Source of the DNA: Pseudomonadota bacterium
Lineage (GTDB): Bacteria > Pseudomonadota > Gammaproteobacteria > Burkholderiales > Rhodocyclaceae
NCBI GenBank assembly: GCA_029776255.1
Contig: JAKOTN010000095.1
Coordinates: 1-40,436, forward strand
DNA: 40,436 bases
Direction of reading: 5' to 3'
Part shown: one piece after another, positions 25,316-34,519 of the stretch
How the letters are laid out: every line of letters starts with the position of its first letter
How positions within the stretch are numbered: position 1 is the first letter of the stretch
Notes under the pieces: generated by a model
The model's database searches: none
Told to the model about the DNA's origin: nothing
Seen by the model: the letters and a program-made list of their open reading frames with translations, nothing else
Program-made: the position numbers and the translations under genes

Positions 25316-27868
25316 TCAGCAATGAGCCAGATCGACGGCGTTTTGAATCGCGATCTGGTCCACCCACGCCTTGGCGACCACGGTGTTATAGGTATTCGCG
25401 TAGGCAGCGACTTCAAGTGTCAGGGTCACGGTGCGATTGGCGAACCGCGACAAATCGATCGACGCCTGCCTTAACCACTCATTCTCCTGATGCGCCATGC
25501 CAATGGCCGTCACCTCGTCGACAATGACGCCGTCGATGAATACCCGAAAACTCGCACTGGTGTAGTCGTTGGCCGACGCGCGGAGATCCAGCCGTCGCAC
25601 ATAGGACAGTTCGGGCCGCGCTCCGAGCCTGATCTGGCGCGAGATGGCGCCCACCCGTGCGCCGATGGCGCCTCCATCACCGGAGACGACAGAACCGTGA
25701 AGCATCGGACCGCCTTGAAAGGCGCGCGGATCGTCACGCAACACCTCCCAGCCGTTCCCTTCCCAACCCGCCGTTTGCAAAACCATCTCCGCATTGCCGG
25801 CGGCCTGCCGCGAAACGTCTTTCAGCACCCCGGCCGCCTCCAGAGCCGTCGAAATGATTCCCGGCACATCGATCCCCATCGGAGCATTACCGCCGGACCG
25901 GCGAGCGGTGCTGCCGCTCTTGAGCAAACCGGCCGCTTCCAGCGATGCCGAAATGATTCCGTGCACATCCAGGCCAAATGATCGGCCGGTCGCGGAGCGG
26001 GGAGTCCGCTCATCGACGGCATCGGGCGGCGCGTCCGTTCCCGCTGGCTTCTCCTGGCATTCTTGTGAACGACCGTCCTGCTTCATACCCGCCGAGCGAT
26101 GACTCGACGCTTCCGGCGCAGAGTGTTCCGTCGCCGACCCGTCACGCGCTGGAGACGCCGCCAACAGCCCCCAAAAATCGGCAATCCGATGGGTAGACGA
26201 AATTCCTACCGCGTTGAAGAAAGGCGCCGCCGTGCCACACTGATGCGGACCCGCCCCCGGATCGAGCGCCGCGCCGTGCGCCATGCCGGTAATCGTATAA
26301 CTCTCGATCAATTCCTCGCCATCCGCGCCTTGCCATACCCTTCGCGGATAACCGTCAACGGACATTTGAATCGTCGGTTCGACGCCGAGACCATGAACAT
26401 CCGTCCATTGCTTGATGATTTCCTCGGCGTTGATCGGGTTTACCGTCGTGTCCGCGTCACCGTGCCAGACCGAAAGTCGTGGCCACGGCCCCTGATGCCT
26501 TGAGGCCGTCCGCACCAGACTCCCCCATTCGCCTGGCGAACGGCCGCGCCCCTGAAAAATGCTCACCAACCCTTCCTGCAAGCCGCTCGCCGTTCGATAA
26601 GGCACCCCGGCAATCACCGCCCCGCCGGCGAAAAGCTCGGGATACGTGGCCAACATCACCCCAGTCATCGCCCCGCCCGACGAGGTGCCGGTGACATACA
26701 CTTTCTCGGCATCGATAGCGTATTCCCGTAACAAGTAGTCAACCATCTGCCTGATTGACAGCGCCTCTCCTTTTTCGCGTTCGTTATCTTCCGGGCGAAA
26801 CCAGTTGAAGCAGCGCAAAGGATTGTTACTCCATTGCTGCTGCGGAAACAACAGCGCGAAACCGTAGCGATCGGCGAGGGTCGACCAGCCGCTGCCTTTG
26901 TTGTACGAAGCGGCGCTCTGGGTACACCCGTGCAATACCACCACCAGCGGCGCTTTCGCCGGCAACGCTGTTGGCAGATAAGTCATCATCCGCAACTCCC
27001 CCGGATTGGTGCCGAAAGCGGTGACCTCCGCCAAGCGATTTTCTTGCGCTTCTACTTTCTCCGACCACGCTTGCACGGCAGTCAGCGACGACAACACTTT
27101 CTCCCAACGACTTCCGTGCGGCGTCTTCGCGGCGAGTTTCGCCATCGCGGCGATGTTGGCCATTTTGTCACTTAATTTATTCAGCATTGAAATCCTCCCG
27201 TCGTCGGACAAGGTGGTAAGTAGGCCGATCTCGACCAATTTTCGGACCGGCAGAAAAACCGTGTGAAAGAGGCCAGGATCGGCATTCCCATCGCGCCGCG
27301 GATCAAGCCATGTCGGTGGAAGGGCGTCCGGCGCCAGGCCGAAAGTATGACTGACAAGGGCGCGACGCCCCTGCCAAAAACGACTGAACTGCACTGCGGC
27401 GACGGGACATCCCCGATTCACCCACACGCCGAAGACCTCGCTGGTCAACAGCGCGCGTGTGTCCTCGGCGCGAGCCAGATCCAGCAAGCCAGCCAGGGCA
27501 TCGCCAAAGCGCATGCCGTCAAGTCGGATCGCCGACGCGATAGGTGGCCCATCAACCGCCTCGGCTGCTCGCGGCCCGAACAGTACACGCGGCGAATGGT
27601 CGTCACACGCCAGATCGCTTGCCCGCAAATCGGCATAGCAGCGAATGGCTTCCAATGTCTGCGATTGTTGTGGCGCCGCCATGGCCCCGATCAGCAGATC
27701 GGCCGCATAGCGCGGGGTCGTCGGCGGTGAGCCGCGACCGCGAGGCCCCGGCGCCACCAAACCGCCAGTGACCATCAAGGTCACACGAAAACGCAGATCA
27801 CGACGCGACTCGCCGAGGATGTCCGCCAGTCGCTCGCTGAATTCATAACGTGCCAGTCCGTTTGCCAT
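25316..27868 (-). CDS. PHB depolymerase family esterase joined in frame to an unrelated N-terminal domain
   Basis: The open frame encodes 850 residues in two distinct parts. Residues 1-227 are an unrecognised domain with winged-helix-like character and no signal peptide. From Met228 (ATG 27185-27187) begins a complete 623-residue PHB depolymerase (LpqC/esterase PHB type). It has VVLHGCTQSAASY for the oxyanion hole, nucleophile Ser in GTSSGGAM, Asp in WHGDADTTVNP and His in GMAHGAALDPG. After the catalytic domain come a linker, two copies of a 20-residue repeat, and a beta-rich C-terminal domain that could bind polymer. GGGAGG six bases before Met228 is a better ribosome binding site than anything before the 850-residue start, so the depolymerase is probably also, or only, made from the internal ATG. 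It cleaves PHA esters, presumably inside the cell. Confidence 0.85.
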   Translation of the reverse strand: MANGLARYEFSERLADILGESRRDLRFRVTLMVTGGLVAPGPRGRGSPPTTPRYAADLLIGAMAAPQQSQTLEAIRCYADLRASDLACDDHSPRVLFGPRAAEAVDGPPIASAIRLDGMRFGDALAGLLDLARAEDTRALLTSEVFGVWVNRGCPVAAVQFSRFWQGRRALVSHTFGLAPDALPPTWLDPRRDGNADPGLFHTVFLPVRKLVEIGLLTTLSDDGRISMLNKLSDKMANIAAMAKLAAKTPHGSRWEKVLSSLTAVQAWSEKVEAQENRLAEVTAFGTNPGELRMMTYLPTALPAKAPLVVVLHGCTQSAASYNKGSGWSTLADRYGFALLFPQQQWSNNPLRCFNWFRPEDNEREKGEALSIRQMVDYLLREYAIDAEKVYVTGTSSGGAMTGVMLATYPELFAGGAVIAGVPYRTASGLQEGLVSIFQGRGRSPGEWGSLVRTASRHQGPWPRLSVWHGDADTTVNPINAEEIIKQWTDVHGLGVEPTIQMSVDGYPRRVWQGADGEELIESYTITGMAHGAALDPGAGPHQCGTAAPFFNAVGISSTHRIADFWGLLAASPARDGSATEHSAPEASSHRSAGMKQDGRSQECQEKPAGTDAPPDAVDERTPRSATGRSFGLDVHGIISASLEAAGLLKSGSTARRSGGNAPMGIDVPGIISTALEAAGVLKDVSRQAAGNAEMVLQTAGWEGNGWEVLRDDPRAFQGGPMLHGSVVSGDGGAIGARVGAISRQIRLGARPELSYVRRLDLRASANDYTSASFRVFIDGVIVDEVTAIGMAHQENEWLRQASIDLSRFANRTVTLTLEVAAYANTYNTVVAKAWVDQIAIQNAVDLAHC
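27194..27199 (-). promoter_or_regulatory. Internal ribosome binding site for the depolymerase domain
   Basis: On the minus strand GGGAGG lies six bases before ATG 27185-27187, inside the 850-codon open frame. It precedes MLNKLSDKMANIAAMAK, which looks like a natural protein N-terminus. It decides between a fusion protein and an independent 623-residue depolymerase. Confidence 0.6.
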
Positions 27869-28192
27869 AGCGCAACGATAGCACGCCAGCGGCCCATATG
27901 CACCTATTTATTTAGTAACTGCAAAGAAATAAATTTCATCGAGCAGCGAGATATTTGGCCGCCAACTCGTTTGCGTCAGCAACGCACACCGAAAACGCTT
28001 TTTAAAAGCCTTTAAATCATTTTGATATGAAATCGCCGACACGCAAAGCCGCAGCACCGCCTCCGTCTGGCCTCGTATCGGTGGCTCACTCGGAATCAAG
28101 CGCAATTGGGGAAATGCACCCAAACGGAGAAATACGACTGCGGCCTCACGGGCCCGCGGCAGAAAAGGCGAACGGACGAAAGCGAAGAGCGG
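27869..28192. other. Intergenic, AT-rich in its left half
   Basis: About 320 bases between the GTPase stop and the depolymerase open frame, both on the minus strand. The stretch 27900-28030 is AT-rich and is probably the depolymerase promoter region. On the minus strand TTGCAG is followed 18 bases later by CATATG, a weak pair. No gene was recognised. Confidence 0.35.
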
Positions 28193-30148
28193 TCAGGCGA
28201 CCTTGCGTAATTCGCCACCGCGAACGGCACGTTGCAAGACATCGCGAACGTTCTCGTCGATTTCGCTCAGGGCCTTGATTTGCGACAGGAGCTTGCTCTC
28301 GACGTACACCAGTTCCTCGATCCGCTCTTCCAGCGTATCGGTCGCCTGATGGATTCGTTTAATGCTCTCCAGTCGCCGTTGCAGATGAATTTGATGCTCG
28401 CGAATCTGAATTTCCATCGGCGCCATGATCGCTTTCAACCACGACTCGGCATCGCGGTTGGCATGCTCGAAGGTCTTGCGCACCTGCACCGCGACCTCTT
28501 CGAAAAAACGCTGTGTAAGCTGGTTTTTTTCGTGCGTCAACAATTGAAATGTGGTGTTGACGTGCGTCCGGCACCATTGATCGAGACGATCGATTTCCTT
28601 CTCGTAGCGCATCAACGAAAAAGCCGTTGGCGTTCCGAGCTTGAGGCCGTGTTCGACGGAAAACTTCTTGTATATCGCGCTCATCATCGCCAGGATCTCC
28701 CCGATTTCACTTTCGGAATTGGCAAGACGATTGCGCGAGGCATTGAAAAACTGCGTCATCGCGGAGGAAAGCGTTTTTGAAAACGTCGCGTGCAGCATGG
28801 CTTCGCGCGTCGAAGTACTCAAGAGGCGGAGCGAATCAAGCCCTAGATGGGCAAAAAGCTTGTTGGTGAGCTGCGCGAAGACGCTGCGCACCGCATAGTA
28901 ACGCTGCAAACCGGCCTCGAATTCCTCCTTCTCGTGGCGCACCTTGCCCATCATGTACTCGACGACGCCTTTATTCTTGCCGCGCAACTCGCCAAGCTCG
29001 GCCATTTGCTCACGCAGCCCGGAGAGACGCGACTCCAGCAAGCCGTGTGTATGTCGGCAACAATCCTTGAATTCATTGTCGATGTTGTCGCGGACGATTT
29101 CCTGCTTGGCCGGAATGAGATCCTCGGAGAGCGCGAACTCCAAATCGGACAAGCGACTGCGTAGCAGCAGTTCCTCGTCGGCGTTGATCTTGGCAACCAG
29201 CGCTTTTTGCGCCGACACCGGGTAAATCTGTGCCGCCGGCAAATCCAGTGTTTGCGCGCAATCATTGACCTGCTTGGCAATCTCGGACTCGATTTCAGCG
29301 GCCGACTTGAGTTCGTCCCACAAACTGTCGATCTTGTTCAGAACGACGATTCGCCCTTTTTTGCGGCCATTCGGCGCGCCGATATGTTCGCGCCAAACCG
29401 TCAAATCGGACTGGGTAACCCCGGTATCCGCCGCCAGAATGAACAGGACGGCATGCGCATTGGGCAGCAGCGACAGCGTCAGTTCCGGCTCCGTGCCAAT
29501 GGCGTTCAAACCAGGCGTATCGAGAATCACCAGTCCCTGCTGTAGCAAGGGATGCGGAAAATTGATTACCGCATGCCGCCAGCGAGGAATCTCGACGGTA
29601 CCGTCATCGCCGATCTTGAAGGCCGCCGTTTCGTCGTTAACCAGCGGAAAACCCAGCTTTTCCGCCGTGGCGCTGTCCACCCGCCTCACGTCGCTGACGT
29701 GACGAAACGCGTCCTGCATTGCCTCCGCCGAAGCGGTGTTGAGTGGCACCGTGGTCCACTCTTCCGGGAAACGCTTGTATTCACCGATGCCGGCATTCGA
29801 TTGCCGTGTCTCGATCGGCAGCAATTCAATCGACGGCGCCTTGTTTTGATCGAACATCAACTCCGTCGGACACATCGTTGTCCGGCCGGCGGTGGAAGGA
29901 AGGATCCGGTGGCCGTAATCGGCGAAAAATACCGCGTTGATCAGTTCCGACTTGCCGCGAGAAAACTCGGCGACAAAGGCGACGTGCAAGCGATCCTCGC
30001 GCAACTTTTCGAGCATTTGAGCAACGCGGCGGTCGATCTGCGCATCCGCCAGTTCGTTTTCGGTCAGCCAGCGACCAAAGCTGTCGAGCAACGACGAGAG
30101 TTCACTGCGCCACTCGCTGTAAGCGGCAAAATGTTGAGCAAGCGTCAT
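28193..30148 (-). CDS. Bacterial dynamin-like GTPase
   Basis: A 651-residue dynamin-family GTPase. The G1 loop is in VAEFSRGKSELINA (about 58-71), a threonine switch in STAGRTTMCPTEL, G3 is DTPGLN (210-215) and G4 NKID (271-274). The remaining 350 residues are long helices with coiled-coil character (for example ELGELRGKNKGVVEYMMGKV and LEERIEELVYVESKLLSQIK), as expected for the stalk of bacterial dynamins that remodel or protect membranes. No second dynamin gene is adjacent, unlike paired systems, so it may act as a homo-oligomer. It appears monocistronic; the gap to the preceding mutM is 113 bases. The cellular role is unknown. Confidence 0.88.
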   Translation of the reverse strand: MTLAQHFAAYSEWRSELSSLLDSFGRWLTENELADAQIDRRVAQMLEKLREDRLHVAFVAEFSRGKSELINAVFFADYGHRILPSTAGRTTMCPTELMFDQNKAPSIELLPIETRQSNAGIGEYKRFPEEWTTVPLNTASAEAMQDAFRHVSDVRRVDSATAEKLGFPLVNDETAAFKIGDDGTVEIPRWRHAVINFPHPLLQQGLVILDTPGLNAIGTEPELTLSLLPNAHAVLFILAADTGVTQSDLTVWREHIGAPNGRKKGRIVVLNKIDSLWDELKSAAEIESEIAKQVNDCAQTLDLPAAQIYPVSAQKALVAKINADEELLLRSRLSDLEFALSEDLIPAKQEIVRDNIDNEFKDCCRHTHGLLESRLSGLREQMAELGELRGKNKGVVEYMMGKVRHEKEEFEAGLQRYYAVRSVFAQLTNKLFAHLGLDSLRLLSTSTREAMLHATFSKTLSSAMTQFFNASRNRLANSESEIGEILAMMSAIYKKFSVEHGLKLGTPTAFSLMRYEKEIDRLDQWCRTHVNTTFQLLTHEKNQLTQRFFEEVAVQVRKTFEHANRDAESWLKAIMAPMEIQIREHQIHLQRRLESIKRIHQATDTLEERIEELVYVESKLLSQIKALSEIDENVRDVLQRAVRGGELRKVA

Positions 30149-30261
30149 GGGGCTTTCCGGCGCACGATGTAGAACTTTACTTTAGCACAATGGATAGGGC
30201 CGTCAGTGACATAGCCCACGAATACCGCGGTTTGGCGACGGTCGCGCCTGGCGGCGAAACC

Positions 30262-31089
30262 TCAGCACTGACAGTTCGAACAATAAAAAGTCGATCGTCC
30301 CGCTTGCCGTACAACTTGCACGGCGTTCGCACAAGACGGGCATGGCTGGCCCGCACGGCCATACACCGCGCAAGACAGTTGATAGCAACCGGCACCGCCA
30401 TCGCTGTGCACGTAATCGCGAACACTACTGCCCCCGGCGGCGATCGACGCCCGCAGTGTCGAGCAAATCGCCAAGGCCAGGCGCCGGTAGTGCTCGAGAT
30501 CGATTTGATCGGCCCGACGCAGGGGCGAGATTCCCGCCAGAAAAAGGCTTTCCGCAGCGTAGATATTGCCGATGCCAACCACTAGTCGATTGTCCATCAA
30601 GACCGGTTTCACCGGCATCCGGCGGCGGCGAGTCGCGGCGTGCAGCCAGTCGCCACTGAAGTCGTCCGACAGCGGTTCCACACCCAAGGTCGCCAAGGCG
30701 GGGTGGCAATCGACAACGGGGCCATCCTGCCATAGAACGTCCCCAAAACGGCGGGGGTCGCGCAGACGCAGAACCGTTTCGGGGAAAACCAGGTCGAAAT
30801 GATCGTGTTTTTGCGCCGGTGTCGCCGGTGGCACCAGACGTAAACTGCCTGACATGCCGAGATGAATGAGCAACCAACCGCCACCGCGCGCCGCCGCGCA
30901 ATCGAAAACGAGATATTTGCCCCGACGCGAAATAGCCTCGACCGTCAAGCCGCTCAACCGGTGATCAAGGCCGACAGGAATCTCGTGTCGCAGTTTCGAT
31001 GTGCGCACCACGGCACCGACGATACGCCGCCCGGTCAGGTAAGTGAGTAACCCCTGGCGACTCACTTCAACTTCGGGGAGTTCTGGCAT
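30262..31089 (-). CDS. mutM: Formamidopyrimidine-DNA glycosylase
   Basis: A 275-residue base-excision repair enzyme that removes 8-oxoguanine and formamidopyrimidines and nicks the strand. The N-terminus PELPEVEV supplies the catalytic proline and glutamate, RRGKYLVFD carries the lysine contacting the lesion, and HLGMSGSLR and NIYAAESLF follow in normal order. The C-terminal zinc finger (CPSC then YCSNC) is intact. Length is standard. It is divergent from the TPR-lolB-ispE block, with start codons about 95 bases apart, an arrangement I recall in related betaproteobacteria. Confidence 0.97.
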   Translation of the reverse strand: MPELPEVEVSRQGLLTYLTGRRIVGAVVRTSKLRHEIPVGLDHRLSGLTVEAISRRGKYLVFDCAAARGGGWLLIHLGMSGSLRLVPPATPAQKHDHFDLVFPETVLRLRDPRRFGDVLWQDGPVVDCHPALATLGVEPLSDDFSGDWLHAATRRRRMPVKPVLMDNRLVVGIGNIYAAESLFLAGISPLRRADQIDLEHYRRLALAICSTLRASIAAGGSSVRDYVHSDGGAGCYQLSCAVYGRAGQPCPSCANAVQVVRQAGRSTFYCSNCQC

Positions 31090-31184
31090 TGCCGCTATCG
31101 TGAAAAGTCCATAACATGCGCGGCAAGGATTATGGCGTAAAGCTCAGCGCCGGATATCTCCCCTGTGCAGCACCCAAGGAAACC

Positions 31185-32927
31185 ATGAAACCGTTCAAGC
31201 TCTTCCTCCTCGGCCTGGCGCTGACACTGGCGCACTCCTCGTTCGCCGCCGAGGATAAAAATACCGTCAAGCCAAACACACGCGACATCGGGCAACCCGC
31301 GATGGAGACAAGAACGGCGCGCCAGGACGGGAAGAATCGACCGGAACTCAACGCGCAACTGGTCTACCAGATCTTGATCGCGGAAGTTGCCTTGCAGCGC
31401 GGCCGTGGCGACTTCGCCACTCAAGCCTACACCGATCTGGCGATGCGCACCCGCGACACGGCCCTCATCGCTCGCGCGGTCGAGGTCGCCGGTTACACGC
31501 GCCGCTACGAGCGCGTGCTTGAACTCACTCGCCTGTGGCTGGAGATCGATCCGGATTCGAAACGAGCGCAGCAGGTATTGGCCAGCGTGATGGTGATGAC
31601 CAACCAGTTCGACGGTCTGGCGCCGCATTTGATCCGCATGCTTGAGGCGGACAAGGAGGCGCTGCCCGGCAACCTGCTGAGTCTGAATCGCATGTTCGCC
31701 CGTAGCCCGGATCGGCAAGCGGTCCTACAGTTGATGAACAAGGTCTGCGCTCCCTTTTCCAACCTCGCGGAAGCGCATTACGCCGTCGCCGTCGCCGCGG
31801 CCGCCGCCCAAGAGAGCGGACAAGCACTCGCCGAAACGCGCAAGGCACTGCAACTCAAACCGGACTGGGAAGCCGCCGCCTTGCTCGAGGCCCAAATCTT
31901 CGCCCAATCCTCGGCCTCGGCGGCAATCGACGTGCTTCAGGGTTTCCTGACACGCCATCCCAAGGCCCGCGAAATCCAGTTGCATCTGGCACGAGCGCTG
32001 GTTGCCGAAAAACGGTATCCCGAAGCCAAACGCCACTTCCAGGAGTTGCTGGCAGCCTACCCGAACAACCCGGACATCGTTTTTCCGGTCGCCATTCTCG
32101 CCTTGCAACAGAACGACCGCCCCTTGGCCGAGGCTCAACTCAAGCATCTGGTCACACTGGACATCGCCGACAAAAACCCCCCGTATTTTTATCTGGGCCA
32201 ACTGTTCGAAGAGGACAAACGCGACGACGCCGCCGTCGATGCCTACCGGCAGGTTATTCCTGGAGAACACTATCTGCAAGCGCAGCTACGCAGCGCCAAC
32301 ATCGTCGCCAACACCGGCAAGCTAGACCTCGCTCGCTCGCAACTGCGCGCGGCGGCCGCAGCCAGTCCGGCGCAACGCACTCAATTCACGATCGGTGAAG
32401 CGACTCTGCTACGTGAAGCAAAACAAGTCGAAGCCGCTTTCGACCTGCTTGACAAAGCCTTGCGCCAGGAACCGGAGCAGCCCGACCTGCTCTATGAATC
32501 CGCGCTGCTGGCCGAGAAACTGGGGCGGATGACGGTGACGGAGACGCGGCTGCGCAAGTTGATGACGCTGCAACCGGACAACGCTCAAGCCTACAACGCA
32601 CTGGGCTATTCCTATGCCGAACGGAACATGCGCCTACCGGAAGCGCGACGCTTCATTGAAAAAGCGCTACAGCTCGCCCCCAACGACCCGTTCATTCTCG
32701 ATAGCATGGGTTGGGTCCTCTATCGGCAAGGCGATCTCGAAGGTGCTTTGTCGCATCTCGAACGCGCGCACGCGCAACGTCCGGACCCGGAAATCGCTGC
32801 CCACATCGGCGAGATTCTGTGGAAACTTGGGCGCAAGGATGACGCCCGGCGCACTTTCCAAGACGCATTGAAAAGAAATCCCGGCAACGATGTGCTGACA
32901 GACGCCGCAAAAAAATTCGCCGACTGA
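31185..32927 (+). CDS. Periplasmic tetratricopeptide-repeat protein
   Basis: A 580-residue protein starting at ATG 31185 with AAGGA five bases upstream. The N-terminus MKPFKLFLLGLALTLAHSSF with AAE after it is a Sec signal peptide. The rest is a series of TPR-type helix pairs; the clearest lie in the last third (AYNALGYSYAERNMRLPEAR, then DPFILDSMGWVLYRQGDLEG). It is co-directional with lolB and ispE, 34 bases ahead of lolB, so a role in envelope or outer-membrane biogenesis as a scaffold is plausible. No enzymatic motif is seen. Confidence 0.85.
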   Translation: MKPFKLFLLGLALTLAHSSFAAEDKNTVKPNTRDIGQPAMETRTARQDGKNRPELNAQLVYQILIAEVALQRGRGDFATQAYTDLAMRTRDTALIARAVEVAGYTRRYERVLELTRLWLEIDPDSKRAQQVLASVMVMTNQFDGLAPHLIRMLEADKEALPGNLLSLNRMFARSPDRQAVLQLMNKVCAPFSNLAEAHYAVAVAAAAAQESGQALAETRKALQLKPDWEAAALLEAQIFAQSSASAAIDVLQGFLTRHPKAREIQLHLARALVAEKRYPEAKRHFQELLAAYPNNPDIVFPVAILALQQNDRPLAEAQLKHLVTLDIADKNPPYFYLGQLFEEDKRDDAAVDAYRQVIPGEHYLQAQLRSANIVANTGKLDLARSQLRAAAAASPAQRTQFTIGEATLLREAKQVEAAFDLLDKALRQEPEQPDLLYESALLAEKLGRMTVTETRLRKLMTLQPDNAQAYNALGYSYAERNMRLPEARRFIEKALQLAPNDPFILDSMGWVLYRQGDLEGALSHLERAHAQRPDPEIAAHIGEILWKLGRKDDARRTFQDALKRNPGNDVLTDAAKKFAD

Positions 32928-32961
32928 ACATGCCGCCCCGCAAGTTTCTGGCCATTCCATT

Positions 32962-33567
32962 TTGACGCGCAGCGCTCTTTCATCGACGCTTTGCCTGCTT
33001 GGCGCGCTCGTTCTAGGCGCCTGCGGCACCACGGGAACGACCGGCCTCGCGGTTCCGTCGGCGAACGCGCGCGCTGACACCGCCGCCGGCTTCGTACTGA
33101 GCGGACGCTTTTCCCTCGGTCAAGATGGGAAAAACCATGTCGGTCGCCTGCAATGGCGGCACACCGCCACGCGCGACGAATTCCTGCTCTCTTCGCCGCT
33201 CGGCCAAGGCATGGCTGAAATCGTCAGCGACACCGACGGCGCCCGAATGACCAGCGCGGACGGCCAGACCCGCGCCGCCGCCACCGCGGACGAGTTACTG
33301 CAATCGCTGCTCGGCGATACCGTGCCGCTCGACAAATTGATCGACTGGCTGCGCGGCCGGAACACAAACGACGGCCACCTCGCGCTAGACGCCGCCGGTC
33401 GCCCCCTACTTTTACGGCAGCGGGAATGGCAAATCGAATACGCCTACGACACGGACGACGCCAATGCCCTTCCCGGCCGACTGTTCATCGACCGCGCCGA
33501 CGGACTCCAACTTCGTCTGCGCATAGAACACTGGGAAACGCTGCCAAACAGCGACCAGATCAAATGA
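32962..33567 (+). CDS. lolB: Outer-membrane lipoprotein insertion factor LolB
   Basis: A 201-residue lipoprotein with signal peptide and lipobox LGAC (Cys20). The mature part shows the LolB pattern: FVLSGRFSLGQDGK, LQWRHTATRDEFLLSSPLGQ, LLQSLLGDTVPLDKLIDWLRG, and WQIEYAYD. It receives lipoproteins from LolA and inserts them into the inner leaflet of the outer membrane. No in-frame ATG or GTG exists between the upstream stop and the signal peptide, so translation must start at TTG 32962 (or an ATT one codon earlier), a weak start that may limit expression. The stop overlaps the ispE start by four bases. Confidence 0.9.
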   Translation: MTRSALSSTLCLLGALVLGACGTTGTTGLAVPSANARADTAAGFVLSGRFSLGQDGKNHVGRLQWRHTATRDEFLLSSPLGQGMAEIVSDTDGARMTSADGQTRAAATADELLQSLLGDTVPLDKLIDWLRGRNTNDGHLALDAAGRPLLLRQREWQIEYAYDTDDANALPGRLFIDRADGLQLRLRIEHWETLPNSDQIK

Positions 33568-34436
33568 ACACCGCGGTCCAAGGCGATGCACGCACCTGGG
33601 GCTGGGAAAGCGCCTATCCGGCGCCAGCCAAGCTCAACCTCTTCCTTCATGTCATCGGTCGCCGGCCCGACGGCTACCACCTGCTGCAAACGCTGTTTCG
33701 TTTCCTGGATCACGGCGACACCTTGCGTTTTTCGCCCCGTTCCGACGGAGCGGTGCGCCTGCTCACGCCGCTGCCAGGCGTAGCGCCGGAAAGCGACCTC
33801 ACGGTACGCGCCGCGCGATGCTTGCAAGAGCGAGCCGCCCACCGCGTCGGCGTCGACATTTACCTGGAAAAAAAACTGCCGCTGGGCGGTGGCCTTGGCG
33901 GCGGCAGTTCCGACGCGGCGACGGTATTGCTGGCGCTGAACCACCTTTGGCACCTCGAACTGCCCCGCCCCGAGTTACAGGAGATCGCCCTGACACTCGG
34001 CGCCGACGTGCCGGTTTTCGTTTTCGGCCGCAACGCATTCGCCGAGGGTATTGGCGAAACACTGCACGCCGTCGACTTGCCAAGCACCTGGTATTTGGTC
34101 CTCGAACCGCCGCTCCAGGTGCCTACCGCGACCATTTTCGGCGCCCCGGAACTCAAACGCGACAGCCTTCCGATCTCGGTGCGGCAATGGCGCCCCGGTT
34201 TCGGTGGCAACGACCTCGAAGCCGTGGCGGTGAGTCGTTTTCCAATGATCGCGGCGCATCTGGCCTGCCTGAAAACCAGCGCTCCCGCGCGGATGAGCGG
34301 CTCCGGCGCGTGCGTCTTCGCCGAATTCCCACAGCGCGAACAGGCCGACGAGGCCCTACGGCAACTTCCGCGAGGCATGCGCGGCTGGATCGCGGCGGGT
34401 TTAAGCGAACATCCGCTGCTGGCGCTGGCATCCTGA
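33564..34436 (+). CDS. ispE: 4-diphosphocytidyl-2-C-methyl-D-erythritol kinase
   Basis: A 290-residue GHMP kinase of the non-mevalonate isoprenoid pathway; it phosphorylates CDP-ME at the 2-hydroxyl. PAPAKLNLFLHVIGRRPDGY near the N-terminus, the ATP-binding loop PLGGGLGGGSSDAAT, GADVPVFVFGRNAFAEG, and RMSGSGACVFAEF near the C-terminus are all in place. ATG 33564 overlaps the lolB stop in ATGA, indicating translational coupling. The ispE-tRNA-Gln-prs-rplY-pth-ychF order downstream is the one typical of betaproteobacteria. Confidence 0.96.
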   Translation: MNTAVQGDARTWGWESAYPAPAKLNLFLHVIGRRPDGYHLLQTLFRFLDHGDTLRFSPRSDGAVRLLTPLPGVAPESDLTVRAARCLQERAAHRVGVDIYLEKKLPLGGGLGGGSSDAATVLLALNHLWHLELPRPELQEIALTLGADVPVFVFGRNAFAEGIGETLHAVDLPSTWYLVLEPPLQVPTATIFGAPELKRDSLPISVRQWRPGFGGNDLEAVAVSRFPMIAAHLACLKTSAPARMSGSGACVFAEFPQREQADEALRQLPRGMRGWIAAGLSEHPLLALAS

Positions 34437-34466
34437 CGACGCACGGCGCCACGCGAAACAGCGTGC

Positions 34467-34488
34467 GCCGATGACACCGATCGGCTTT
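34467..34488 (+). terminator. Probable terminator after ispE
   Basis: GCCGAT (34467-34472), loop of seven, then ATCGGC (34480-34485) is followed by TTT and, after a short gap, a longer T-run before the tRNA promoter. It would separate the lolB-ispE transcript from the tRNA-Gln unit. Confidence 0.5.
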
Positions 34489-34519
34489 CGTTAACCTTTT
34501 TTTCCTGTGGAATCCCCGC

